A DNA stretch of 37,993 nt from Mesostigma viride (GCA_009746045.1 RPFO01000277.1:1-37993); one strand, 5' to 3'. Numbered from the stretch's first letter, positions 1 to 8,393 are shown. Notes: generated from the sequence alone by a model not told the origin. Made by a program: numbers and translations.

Positions 1-294
1 ACGAGGAGGCAGGAGGAAGGATACGCCCGCGACCTGCTCCGGAAACACCGACGACTTGAGAGCGATCTTCTCGATGGCCTCGTCCGCTGCCTCGACGCAG
101 ACTTCCAACACGTCCTTCCAGTCGCCTTCCGGAAACTTTTGCTTGCGAATAATTTGGCCGGCGATGACGACGTTCTTGCCCACGCAGTACTCGGCTATCT
201 CGTCCTCGTCGACGGACACTCGCTCCAGAACGATTTCGTCGCACGCGGACAGGTGGCGGGTGTAGAAGTCGACGAGTCGCAGCGCACGTTCCAT
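1..294 (-). CDS. Hypothetical protein, N-terminal 98 codons (runs off the window)
   Basis: An open frame starts at an ATG (complement of 292-294) and stays open without a stop to base 1, so the C-terminus lies outside the window. The 98 residues are acidic, with several short hydrophobic stretches (around residues 42-48 VVIAGQI and 85-95), and no domain I can name. Codons are strongly G/C-ending, as in the neighbours. It is divergent to the OTU gene on the other strand; the 80 bp between them include the AT-rich stretch 306-320 that could serve as a TATA region for either side. Confidence 0.55.
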   Translation of the reverse strand, partial: MERALRLVDFYTRHLSACDEIVLERVSVDEDEIAEYCVGKNVVIAGQIIRKQKFPEGDWKDVLEVCVEAADEAIEKIALKSSVFPEQVAGVSFLLPPR

Positions 295-373
295 CCACCG
301 ACAAATTTATAGTATAGTGTATGTTCGATATTCGATGCGCGGAGGCCTCGCGAGGAGGCGAGACCGGGGCTTT

Positions 374-1080
374 ATGGAGTCCGGAATCGTGTCGGCTCGA
401 ACCACGACGACATCCCGCGCGCCCCGCGCAGACCGACACGTCGCGATCCCGTCCGTCCGCATGATGGACGGCTCGGATCGCACGGACCGCGTGCGAACGG
501 TCGAGTGCGGATCGGCTCCTTGGAACAACTGTTTCTACCGCAGCGTCCTTGCGAGCCTGTACCCCGAGAGGTACCCCGCCCCGTCCACGAACGAACGGCT
601 GTCCGTCGACGGATCCGATCTGCGCCGACGAGCGACCCGCGAACTGGCGAAGGATCCGCACCTCTTGCGACTGGGGTTGTCGTCTTCCGACCGGCCGCGC
701 ACCGCGCAAGAGTACCTGCAAGCGCACTGGGACCGCGAGATGGCGGACTCGCCGCAGATCGAGGCGACGGCGCGCGCGTTGCGTTCGCGGATCCTGGTCT
801 ACAACGACTACGGCCGCGGGGACGTGCGCGTGCACGAGTTCGGACGGCGGTACGCCGGCGGACCGGCGCGCGTCTACTACTACTTCGACCGCCTCGGAGG
901 GCCGGACCAGTCGGGCCACTACCAGATGGCGCTGGCGCCCTCGCCCCTCCCGCCGCGGTCAAACCGAAACGCGGACTGCTTACGACGCTGGGCACTCTGT
1001 TCGTGGACACGGACGGTGATCGCGATTACGAAGGACTACGCGAAAGTTTCAGCACAGGACTCATGTTTCGTGGGTTGTAA
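374..1080 (+). CDS. OTU-family cysteine protease-like protein, frame broken near the C-terminus
   Basis: OTU proteases cleave ubiquitin from substrates using a Cys-His pair. Counting from the ATG at 374, the motif PWNNCFYRSV places the nucleophile at Cys53, and SGHYQMAL supplies the His at about residue 182; about 130 residues apart is usual for an OTU fold. The middle part includes QIEATARAL and a VYYYF strand, as expected before the His strand. The upstream frame runs on to 1102, but its tail is poorly composed and would overlap the convergent neighbour. The -1 frame (stop at 1078-1080) gives a plausible acidic tail (TLFVDTDGDRDYEGL) and ends cleanly before the neighbour. I therefore place one frameshift in the C/G-rich stretch at about 930-965, real or a lost base. 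The start could also be at 317 or 461; 374 was chosen because the AT-rich 306-320 lies about 60 bp upstream. Confidence 0.6.
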
Positions 1081-1087
1081 ACGCATC

Positions 1088-1093
1088 TTTATT
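1088..1093 (-). terminator. AATAAA-type polyadenylation signal for the minus-strand gene at 1093-1764
   Basis: The complement of 1088-1093 is AATAAA and it overlaps the last base of the TGA stop of the convergent gene. It sits in the short space between two convergent genes. Signal by sequence match only. Confidence 0.4.
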
Positions 1094-1764
1094 CATTCAT
1101 GAACAAGCCCCGTTTCCGCATACTCGTGCACGTGTTCCCGGTCCAGTTCGGACCACCACCCCATATCCCACACGGGCGAAGACGGAGGGTCGCGGCCCTC
1201 GCGCCTGAACTTGGCGGTCAGGACGTTGTAACACTTGACCACGAACGAGTAGGACCGGTTCGCGAAGTTCTTGTTCGACCCCAGACAATCGTACAGCCGG
1301 TCCCGTATCCTGGCCATCTCCGATCGACTGACCCGCTTTCCGCGCCGGGCCAGCCCGTCGTGGATCTTTCCCCACAGGATCCAAAGCTTCTCCTCCTTCC
1401 TCCCCCTGGGCGTTTCGAGGGCGTCCACGCACTCCCGGTATCGCGCGGGAGACAGGACCTTCAGGACGGCCTCCAGTTGCTCGTCCTCGCGGCCGTCGAA
1501 CCGGCGACGGTCGCCGTCACTCTTTTGGCGGTACTTGAGTTCCGCGCGCACCTCCCTTTCGAGCGTCTTCGCGGGATTGATCTCCCAGTAGATCTCGTCC
1601 ATCTCGGGACAGACCCCGTGCCCGGTGGGCCAACTGCGGTCCAAGATGATGCGTAAGGCCAGAGGGGGCAGCGCCTGGAACATGACGCTCGGCGGACGCG
1701 GGGTAGAAACGGGAGCGAACGTTGTCCACTCGGTGGCAGGCTCCCACCCCGCGGGCTCGGCCAT
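1093..1764 (-). CDS. Hypothetical basic protein, 223 aa
   Basis: I do not recognise this protein. The ATG at 1764 (MAEPAGWEP...) is preferred to the longer open frame reaching 2055 because the extra part overlaps the upstream gene, is compositionally odd, and a TATAAA (complement of 1804-1809) lies 40 bp before this ATG. The protein has a Pro-rich N-terminus, a central charged helical region (EREVRAELKYRQK..., about residues 65-130), a Trp-containing stretch (KLWILWGKIHDGL) and a C-terminal half rich in Arg and aromatic residues (YSFVVKCYNVLTAKFRREG). No Cys cluster or membrane segment. It converges on the OTU gene, and its polyA signal overlaps its own stop. Confidence 0.6.
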   Translation of the reverse strand: MAEPAGWEPATEWTTFAPVSTPRPPSVMFQALPPLALRIILDRSWPTGHGVCPEMDEIYWEINPAKTLEREVRAELKYRQKSDGDRRRFDGREDEQLEAVLKVLSPARYRECVDALETPRGRKEEKLWILWGKIHDGLARRGKRVSRSEMARIRDRLYDCLGSNKNFANRSYSFVVKCYNVLTAKFRREGRDPPSSPVWDMGWWSELDREHVHEYAETGLVHE

Positions 1765-1803
1765 GCTCGGTAGCGTGTGGAGGGGAGCGACGTGGAGACG
1801 GAC

Positions 1804-1809
1804 TTTATA
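1804..1809 (-). promoter_or_regulatory. TATA box of the 223-aa hypothetical gene
   Basis: The complement reads TATAAAG, 40 bp before the ATG at 1764 and about 30 bp after the stop of the preceding ORF on the same strand. It suggests the 223-aa gene has its own promoter rather than belonging to the overlapping ORF cluster upstream. Confidence 0.5.
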
Positions 1810-1838
1810 CGATCCCGTGAAACGACACGATCGATCGA

Positions 1839-2126
1839 TCACTTGCCTTTCTTTGCCTCCTCCTGCGTGGGCGCGCCCGTCTGTCCCGGGAATCGGGACA
1901 GCCACGACAGACGGACCGCGTCGGCCACCGTCGCCGGAGCGGACGGGATGCCCGTCGCCATGTCGTCGTACTTGCGCTTGGTTTCCTTCGTCCTGGCGAC
2001 GTGCATCCCGCAACTTCTCGCCACGTGGCGAACACCGCGAGCATGGATCGCGCACGTCTTCCTCCCCGGCCTGGCTTCGTTCTTGCAGCGCCCGCCGTGC
2101 GTCACCGTCTTCCTCTTACACTTCAT
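1839..2126 (-). CDS. Small Cys/His protein (95 aa), start overlapping the upstream stop as ATGA
   Basis: The ATG at 2126-2124 overlaps the TGA (2125-2123) of the large OTU-like ORF, sequence ATGA. The N-terminus has a C-x10-C-x9-C-x2-H pattern (KCKRKTVTHGGRCKNEA, then RKTCAIH). This matches a small zinc-binding motif common in phage, bacterial and giant-virus proteins, with a Gly before the second Cys and Arg/Lys between. The rest is basic, with a hydrophilic Lys-rich tail (EEAKKGK). A longer frame starts at 2213 but overlaps the preceding gene by 90 bp, so the short start is preferred. The role is unknown; a small nucleic-acid-binding or zinc-binding protein is a guess. Confidence 0.55.
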   Translation of the reverse strand: MKCKRKTVTHGGRCKNEARPGRKTCAIHARGVRHVARSCGMHVARTKETKRKYDDMATGIPSAPATVADAVRLSWLSRFPGQTGAPTQEEAKKGK

Positions 2127-4807
2127 CGTCCGTACAACGAGTTCAGAAAAAAACGCTGGGAGGGAACAGGGACGTTCGCGGCGAAGGCGGGACGCGCCTG
2201 GACGGGCGGCCACGGATACCTGGCGACGGCGCTCTGTGCTGCCGGGAACGCGTGGACGGGCGCGGTCGAGCGGAACGCGGCGGTCGACGCGAACGCGGGA
2301 CGGGACGGGATGTAGGCGGGTCCCGGCGCCGGCACGGGGTACCGCGGTATTGCGTTTTGCGCGACGGGGTGGGGAGGGGCCGTCCGCGGTCGTGCGGGGG
2401 CGCTCAGGGCGTCCGCGAACCGCTGGAGAGCGTACGCTCGCTGGGCCAACACATGCATCGCCGTAGTTTTGTGTGTCTTACGGGGGGAACGCCGCAAGGC
2501 TGGCAACTCGATGGTGGATAGCAACGCCTCGAAATGTTTCGCACCATCGAAAAAGATGTAATACGGGGCGATCGCGCTATTCCTGAAGTCTGTACTATAC
2601 GTGAACACCGTTGCATACCCCGGGTCGCCTTCATCGCGACTGATGATCGTGATGTCGTTTCGGAGGAACTGCGCAGCAATCGCGGCCACGTCGGTATTCG
2701 CCCACTCACTGTTCAAAATCTCCCTGATATCGCTCTCGGTCTTATACTCGGATATCAATTGTTTATCCTTTGCCCGATTAACGTAATTCGACAAGTTTTC
2801 GAGCAAACTTGTCTTCAACCATTCCATCTTTACCTCCAAGTCCTTCTCGTTGATATTTTCGCCTCTTCTGAACGCCCTGATAAGAGAGATCGCGTAGTAC
2901 AGACTGTCCCCGTCCCCGATCGTGTGTCGTTTGTACAGTATCCGATGATCACTGTCCGGAACCGTAAACGGGAACGGGGCGTCGACTCCCTGCATCACCT
3001 TTGATTCATACGTCTTATTCGTAGGCTCTTTGGTGGCGGGAATGTCCTCAGGCAAGGGGTGTATCTTAAGCATATTGCTCCCGTACTCATCAAAAACATC
3101 CCCATCAGCGGCTTGAGACACAGTCTCCCTCCCATACCGTCGGTCATCAATCGATCCCAGTTCAAGATTGCGGTTCACAGGCACACCTGCTTTCTTTGCT
3201 CGTGACGCTAGATTCGCCAGACGCGCGGCACGTCGTCTCTCAACAGGATCGGGGTTTTCTAACATTCGTTGTTGTCTGCCCATAATGTCACCGAGCAGAC
3301 CTTGCGGTGTACCGCCCCCTTGATCTTTGCGGACTTGCTGTCTCGTCACCGGCCCCTGATTGCCGGCCCCTTGTTGAATCGGTTTGGCAGCCGGATTTCC
3401 TTGAGCAACGCCAGTAGCCGCTGTACCACCCCCCTGAACTTGCTGTCTCGTATTCGGCCGATTTGGTTGGGCAGCCGGGTTTCCTTGAGCGGCGCCAGTA
3501 GCCGCCGTAACACCCCCCTCAACTTGCTCTCTCGTATTCGGCCGATTTGGTTGGGCAGCCGGGTTTCCTTGAGCGGCGCCAGTAGCCGCTGTACCACCCC
3601 CCTGAACTTGCTGTCTCGTATTCGGCCGATTTGGTTGGGCAGCCGGGTTTCCTTGAGCGGCGCCAGTAGCCGCCGTAACACCCCCCTGACCTTGCTGCCT
3701 CGTCCTCGGCCGATTCGGTTCGACATCCGGATTTCCTTTAGCAACGCCACGAGCCGCTGTACCCCGGGACTGCGCATTCGACCTCATGTTTACGGCACCG
3801 CCTTCCCCGGAAACGGTACTTGAGTAGTTAGACCCGGAAGAATATGACGACGACGACGAGGTGGTCAGACTGTCATCGCGTCCTCGTGAAGATGAGAGAG
3901 AAGTCTCTCTAACATCCACATCAGGGTTTTTTCGTCGCGCCTCCTCACCTTTCCCCTTCCCCACAAACATCATCCATGTGGAGTCGCGGGGTCGCGCATG
4001 GGATGTGTCGGGGGAGGAGGGACGACCAGAACCATCGGCGGGCGCCTGTGAACGGGTACGGGGAGACTGCCTCGTTACTCGGAACACGCCAGATGAGATC
4101 TCCGGGGCGGGATTCTGCGCCGACGTTTGTGCTGGCCACTTGTCCTTGCGGAGTTGATCGCCAACCGTCTCACCCGGATTCGCCCCCTCGGATTGCTGGA
4201 CCAAGTCGGGGCGCGGGGGAGTGGGCATCAAGGTCACGGGCTCGTTTACTAAATGCAGCTCCCTCGTCACCGTTTGATCGGCCTCACGACACAAGATCCT
4301 CATCGCTTGACTAGCCTTCGCGATCTCAACCACGTTAAGCAATGCACTGCCCAACAAGTTTAGGACATAGTCGCAGGCATCCGCGAGAACACTGGACTTC
4401 TCGACGCTGTCCGACACAGGTTCGGAACGGAAACCCTCCAAATTCGGATGTAACGGCGGCGCGGATCTCGCTTTCGTACGAAGAGCACTTACGGCACGTT
4501 TTGCCTCCGTCATGTACGTTCGATTTCCCTTCGCTTGTTCCGTCATATCGACCGCTTTGTTCATAGCGCCTCGCAATTCCGTGAGGTACTCCGTCCACGA
4601 TTGTTCGGTTCGAGGACCCGACTCGGCCGTGCTATCACCGGTTCCCTCCTCGCCCCCTCCCGTGGATTGCCGTTTCCCCGACCCCTCCAAACGCGCGCCC
4701 GACCCTCCGGCCCCAGAACCGGCGTCCGATACGGCATCTGACATCGCAGAACGTCGCGCGGGAGAAGGACCCACCGCCATGCGCGCCAAAGTGTCCGCCA
4801 CCTTCAT
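2123..4807 (-). CDS. Large OTU-like protein (894 aa) with 28-residue tandem repeats and Ser in place of the catalytic Cys
   Basis: The ATG at 4807-4805 overlaps the TGA of the preceding ORF (ATGA). Order along the protein: charged N-terminal region; Ser/Gly/Glu-rich linker; helical segment (about residues 130-190); low-complexity Ser/Tyr stretch; about five copies of a 28-residue repeat (core AAQGNPAAQPNRPNTRQQ, about residues 345-490, nucleotides 3345-3770); a basic region (RRRAARLANLASRAKK); an OTU-like domain at about 615-765; and a Pro/Ala/Tyr-rich tail. The OTU entry motif is GDGDSLYYAI, so the usual DGNC cysteine is Ser (about residue 632). The later His motif AKHFEALL is kept, about 125 residues on. 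It is thus probably a pseudo-protease, a ubiquitin-binding or structural protein, unless Ser acts as nucleophile. Codon use drops in GC within the OTU domain compared with neighbouring genes. Confidence 0.65.
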   Translation of the reverse strand: MKVADTLARMAVGPSPARRSAMSDAVSDAGSGAGGSGARLEGSGKRQSTGGGEEGTGDSTAESGPRTEQSWTEYLTELRGAMNKAVDMTEQAKGNRTYMTEAKRAVSALRTKARSAPPLHPNLEGFRSEPVSDSVEKSSVLADACDYVLNLLGSALLNVVEIAKASQAMRILCREADQTVTRELHLVNEPVTLMPTPPRPDLVQQSEGANPGETVGDQLRKDKWPAQTSAQNPAPEISSGVFRVTRQSPRTRSQAPADGSGRPSSPDTSHARPRDSTWMMFVGKGKGEEARRKNPDVDVRETSLSSSRGRDDSLTTSSSSSYSSGSNYSSTVSGEGGAVNMRSNAQSRGTAARGVAKGNPDVEPNRPRTRQQGQGGVTAATGAAQGNPAAQPNRPNTRQQVQGGGTAATGAAQGNPAAQPNRPNTREQVEGGVTAATGAAQGNPAAQPNRPNTRQQVQGGGTAATGVAQGNPAAKPIQQGAGNQGPVTRQQVRKDQGGGTPQGLLGDIMGRQQRMLENPDPVERRRAARLANLASRAKKAGVPVNRNLELGSIDDRRYGRETVSQAADGDVFDEYGSNMLKIHPLPEDIPATKEPTNKTYESKVMQGVDAPFPFTVPDSDHRILYKRHTIGDGDSLYYAISLIRAFRRGENINEKDLEVKMEWLKTSLLENLSNYVNRAKDKQLISEYKTESDIREILNSEWANTDVAAIAAQFLRNDITIISRDEGDPGYATVFTYSTDFRNSAIAPYYIFFDGAKHFEALLSTIELPALRRSPRKTHKTTAMHVLAQRAYALQRFADALSAPARPRTAPPHPVAQNAIPRYPVPAPGPAYIPSRPAFASTAAFRSTAPVHAFPAAQSAVARYPWPPVQARPAFAANVPVPSQRFFLNSLYGR
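3345..3770 (-). repeat. 84-bp in-frame tandem repeats inside the large OTU-like gene
   Basis: About five units of 84 bp (28 codons). The central ones are nearly identical, differing at a few codons (CAG/GAG, GGC/GTT), while the outer two are diverged. The near identity suggests recent expansion or homogenisation. The repeat encodes a Pro/Asn/Gln-rich, probably disordered linker. Confidence 0.8.
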
Positions 4808-6099
4808 GTCCAAGGGCGACACCCCGCGCGCGTCCCTCCACCCTTCGGACCCCCATATCCGGCGGACGTAGTTTTACGCGGGTCGGATGTCCGTCCATCA
4901 CTGGGTGCAACAACATCTGACGACGAGGGCCTGTCCGGCGCGCGCGCCGAGAGGCTCGTCAGGGCCTGTAGAACATCCTCCTCTTCCTCGTCCGGATAGG
5001 GATTGAGTCTAGAAGGACCCGGGGGGGCAACAACTTCCTTGCCCTTGTATTGCGGACCCCTGCCCTGCACTGACTGTTCCAACCGAGCCCTCGCGGCCTT
5101 AAGTTCCTCTTTCTTGCGTTCGAGCTTTTGTATTGCGTCATACCGACGTCTAATCCTGTCTTCCAATTTTACTGGGTGGTCGGCCCTTTGGACGGAATCC
5201 TCCCACTCCCACACGAGCTCCTGCAGTCGTTCAACTTCTTCTTCCAATTTTAATATAGACTTGCCACTCGCGGCCCCTGTATTCACCTCCCCGTCGCCCC
5301 TACCGTCGTCCCTGTCCAGGCCGCCCGAATAAGCGCCGCCGCCTATGTCCTCACTCCTCGCGGCAGCGCTCGCCGATCGCGTCACAGGACCGTCGCCTCG
5401 AGGGGGCACTGCAGGACCCTGCGAAGACGTCGGCGATTGGTTGTATCGCTCCCGAAACGCACTCCGCATCCGCTCGATCTCGCCGCCCAACCTTTCTATG
5501 CTCGCGAGCAACCTCCGAGCTTGCAAGCCCTCTTCCCGTGCCACGTCCGCCAAAGCCTGCATACCGTCTAATTTGCTCTCCTTTGCACGAATCGCATCCA
5601 GATCCCTCTGTTTATTACTAGAACCGGCAACGGGAGCCTGCGAGGGACCACCGGCGTTCTCGACGGAAGCAAATCTGCTGGGACGAAAATATTTATCATA
5701 ATCCTCGAAAAAAAGAGTCCGGTTCTTCGGAATCTCTTTCGCGTCGGCGGGCTGTAAGTCGTCTGCCAACGGTTTCCTTTCTCTCGGACCGACCCAATAC
5801 AACCGCCCAGAATATTTTTCCCTCAACAAAACCAGATTTCCGTTCTTGGACCCGATGGCAGGAGGTCGTTGTCTGTTGGCCGTCGCGACGGTAGTCGTAC
5901 GCGTGCCTCGACGCGAAGGTGGCGCTGGAGTGCCCGCCGCGACGGCCGGCTGATTCGACGGTGGTGCGGCGCGGGCAGAGGTCCTTGGGGCGTTCGTTGG
6001 GCGAGAGGGTCCCGCCGCCGCCCCCCCGCCGTCGTTGCCACCCTGCGTCACGCGATCCACGGGCAGGCGCCTCCTCGTGCCAATTCCTTCGATACACAC
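4804..6099 (-). CDS. Coiled-coil ORF without an ATG, overlapping its neighbours on both sides
   Basis: This frame is open from 6099 to the TGA at 4806-4804. It is preceded by a TAG, and no ATG occurs until about residue 180; the first codon after the stop is GTG. Residues before that ATG look genuinely coding (a Pro/Ala/Arg-rich stretch, then LVLLREKYSGRLYWVGPRE and NRTLFFEDYDKYFRP). So it is most simply a continuation of the upstream ORF through a -1 shift in the 52-bp overlap 6048-6099, or a lost base. The C-terminal half has two heptad-like segments (about residues 190-225 and 285-355, e.g. LEEEVERLQELVWEWED) typical of coiled coils, with acidic patches near the end. It is followed by the next ORF with an ATGA overlap. 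No family recognised. Confidence 0.5.
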   Translation of the reverse strand: MCIEGIGTRRRLPVDRVTQGGNDGGGAAAGPSRPTNAPRTSARAAPPSNQPAVAAGTPAPPSRRGTRTTTVATANRQRPPAIGSKNGNLVLLREKYSGRLYWVGPRERKPLADDLQPADAKEIPKNRTLFFEDYDKYFRPSRFASVENAGGPSQAPVAGSSNKQRDLDAIRAKESKLDGMQALADVAREEGLQARRLLASIERLGGEIERMRSAFRERYNQSPTSSQGPAVPPRGDGPVTRSASAAARSEDIGGGAYSGGLDRDDGRGDGEVNTGAASGKSILKLEEEVERLQELVWEWEDSVQRADHPVKLEDRIRRRYDAIQKLERKKEELKAARARLEQSVQGRGPQYKGKEVVAPPGPSRLNPYPDEEEEDVLQALTSLSARAPDRPSSSDVVAPSDGRTSDPRKTTSAGYGGPKGGGTRAGCRPWT

Positions 6100-6593
6100 C
6101 TAGCCTGTCCGAGCCATTCTTTGACAGCTTTGAGCAATTTTTTTTTGTACAACATCGCCTCCCGCGGCAACCCCCTCGCAATCTCTCCTGTCCACCTATC
6201 GATATCAACCTCTGCCTTATGAATATTGTCCATCGCGTCCTTCTTATAATTCGCCAGTTCCGCCGCCGTCATACCGCTCCCCTTTAGCATCTGCTTCCGG
6301 CTCCTCTGACCGTCCGCCTCCTCCTCCGCCTCCTCGACCGTGTCCTTCGTGTAGTACCCCCATCGCCGCAACTGCGACTTGGCCTGGCATTGGGAGTACG
6401 TCCCGATATTGCCGCCGTGCCCGCCGCAATACGGTTTCCCTGTCGCGGCACCGGACGGTAACGGCGGACGTCGCTCGTTTTCACCAAGTTTGATCTCATG
6501 ACGGCCATACATTCGAAATTGGCGCCGCTTGACAATACCCTGATCCGCGCCGGTACGCAAGTCTCGGAATCCGCAATAGGTATTCTCCGTCAT
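6048..6593 (-). CDS. Hypothetical protein, first ORF of the overlapping cluster (181 aa)
   Basis: It starts at an ATG at 6593, with an AT-rich GTAGTATATC immediately before it. The protein has scattered Cys/His residues (YCGFRD near the N-terminus; YCGGHGGN...SQCQ near 55-70) that might bind a metal, then an acidic patch and an amphipathic Lys-rich helix (LYKKKLLKAVKEWLGQ). Its last 17 codons overlap the next ORF in the -1 frame. I do not recognise the family. It may be the N-terminus of a larger protein that includes the next ORF. Confidence 0.5.
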   Translation of the reverse strand: MTENTYCGFRDLRTGADQGIVKRRQFRMYGRHEIKLGENERRPPLPSGAATGKPYCGGHGGNIGTYSQCQAKSQLRRWGYYTKDTVEEAEEEADGQRSRKQMLKGSGMTAAELANYKKDAMDNIHKAEVDIDRWTGEIARGLPREAMLYKKKLLKAVKEWLGQARCVSKELARGGACPWIA

Positions 6594-6707
6594 GATATAC
6601 TACACCCTACGAAAAAGGTTTTCCAACAATACATTCGCGTGCATGAGGATGTGAGGAAACTTGATTCATTCCAAATATAGGTTTACATGTACATGATTAC
6701 AACTCTT

Positions 6708-7715
6708 CTACTGTGAGGAAACGTCCCACTTGTGGGGGCACCGCGGCGTCACCCCCCGGCTCCCCTTGTGGAAGACCGGGCCTACGTGCTTGATGCACAA
6801 GTCCACACCCCCACGCAAGAACGCAAACTTCTGGCACTCGTGCGCCGTCTCGGAGCATGCCTTGGAACAGAACACGGCGTCCCGGCACTCGCCGCACGCG
6901 TGCCACTGCGCGCTACCCTCTCCTACCGTCTTGGCGCACCCCTTTCCCATGCACTGGAGGGGGAGAGGGAGTCTTCTTACGGGCACCCAGGGCCGCAGCG
7001 CGGGCGACAGGCGGAACTTCTGTTTCCACTCGCTGGCGAGAGCCTTGGTGAAAATCCCGCCGTACCATGACTTCTGGCATCCGTCACGGCCGGACATGTC
7101 GCTGAAACAGGCGGCGATCATGATTTCGGTGTCCCTGTTGTACTGCATCGCCTGCCAGTAGGTGAAGAAGCAGCGGTCCTTCAACTCCTCGGCGGTGACC
7201 CAGTCAACCACGACTTGTCGCGACGCCTGCGAGATGTGGCGGACACGGATCAGGAGCGCGCCGCGGCCATACCGCGCGTCCCACTCCTTGCACTTGTCAA
7301 GCAGGACGTCATAATGACCGCACAGGTGCTCGAACACTCTGGACAGGGCGACTTGCTGCAAGCCGACGGCGGAATCCCTCTTGAGGTCCGCCATCTTCTC
7401 CTCTTCAGTGCGCAAGGCGCCCTCCGCAAGCCAGCCGTTGAGTCGCTTGCGAGCGGCGATCACCTCGTCGGCGGTGGCGGGGACTTCGCCTCGCGAGACC
7501 TTCATGTCGTCGGCGACGGAGGCTGCCTTGTCGACGACTTGTTGGGAGCACTGCAGTGTGCGCACCTTTTTGATGGGATATGGCTGCCCAGGCCTTTCCT
7601 CCTTGCGCTTGCAGGAAACGATGGGAACTTTGGGCATGCCGTCGGTATTCGGCATTCCGGCGAGCGCTTGAATGGGCGACATCGCGACGAAGACGGGGTT
7701 CTTGTATTTTCCCAT
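6708..7715 (-). CDS. MYND-type zinc finger protein (335 aa)
   Basis: MYND fingers bind two zinc ions and usually mediate protein-protein contacts. The finger is at about residues 254-297: CMGKGC, then CGEC, FCSKAC and a final HEC. The spacing around the last His-Cys is shorter than in a standard MYND (no HWxxH), so the second zinc site is atypical. The N-terminal 250 residues include an amphipathic region (ADEVIAARKRLNGWL), a Cys-containing helix (FEHLCGHYDVLLDKCKEW) and a Trp/Tyr-rich patch, with no recognised domain. The ATG at 7715 (MGKYKNP) is preferred; an in-frame ATG at 7727 is possible. The gene is divergent from the one at 8394 and shares the repeat-containing spacer. A second MYND protein at 11870-12664 has no obvious similarity outside the finger. 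Confidence 0.75.
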   Translation of the reverse strand: MGKYKNPVFVAMSPIQALAGMPNTDGMPKVPIVSCKRKEERPGQPYPIKKVRTLQCSQQVVDKAASVADDMKVSRGEVPATADEVIAARKRLNGWLAEGALRTEEEKMADLKRDSAVGLQQVALSRVFEHLCGHYDVLLDKCKEWDARYGRGALLIRVRHISQASRQVVVDWVTAEELKDRCFFTYWQAMQYNRDTEIMIAACFSDMSGRDGCQKSWYGGIFTKALASEWKQKFRLSPALRPWVPVRRLPLPLQCMGKGCAKTVGEGSAQWHACGECRDAVFCSKACSETAHECQKFAFLRGGVDLCIKHVGPVFHKGSRGVTPRCPHKWDVSSQ

Positions 7716-7727
7716 GACGGTGGACAA

Positions 7728-8393
7728 CGAGAGCGGTGAGGAGCTAGATTGCTAGAGAGGGAGCTGAGACCACGGTCTTGCGGCCGCCTGCGCTCTTCTT
7801 ATACCCGCCCGGTCCGACATCTCGCGACGTGATTGGCGGACGACATCTCGCGTTCTGATTGGCTACCGGCCCGCGCGCCCCGCGCCGACGCGCGACGTCC
7901 CTCGGATCCTTATCCCGACCGTCGGTTACGACCCACGGCCGTCGGATCGCGCGCGCCGGGCGTCCGTTACCTTCTCTGTACAGTCTTCCGGAAGACGGAT
8001 AATGTTTCGCGCGACCGCCGTCCGATCGCAATCCCGGTCGTCGGTTACGACACCGTGACCGCCGGATAGCGTCCCGCCGGGCAACGGTTACCTTATCTAT
8101 ACACCCTTCTGGAAGACGGATAACGTTTCGCGCGCCCGTCGTCCGATCACAATCCCCGACCATCGGTTACGCCCGACCACCGTCGGATCCTACTCCGAGA
8201 TTCGGTTACGGATAGACTCGCGGTTATATCTGCGCGTGATTGGTGGGTCGGGGCGGCCCTCCTCCCTCGCACGCGATTGGTCCGTGCGGATGGTCGCGGA
8301 CTTAAAAGGCGGTGCCCTCTGTCCAAAGGGGTCTTCTCGCCTCAGAACCACTCAAGTGAGCGAGACTCTGCCTGCGTCTCTCGTCGCCCCGCC
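7728..8393. promoter_or_regulatory. Divergent promoter region with inverted CCAAT boxes and about 120-bp imperfect repeats
   Basis: No gene is visible in this spacer between two divergent genes. A block around CGTCGGTTACG is repeated at 7920, 8039 and 8161 (periods of about 119 and 122 bp), accompanied by GTTACCTT...GGAAGACGGATAA segments. Inverted CCAAT boxes (ATTGG) occur near 7832, 7857, 8239 and 8276, flanking the repeats on both sides. A TATA-like CTTAAAAGG lies at about 8301-8309, roughly 90 bp before the ATG at 8394. The layout is that of a shared bidirectional promoter. Confidence 0.5.

Noticed and set aside
3269-3823. Plus-strand frame opposite the 84-bp repeats
   Set aside because: Antisense shadow of the repeat in the large OTU-like gene.
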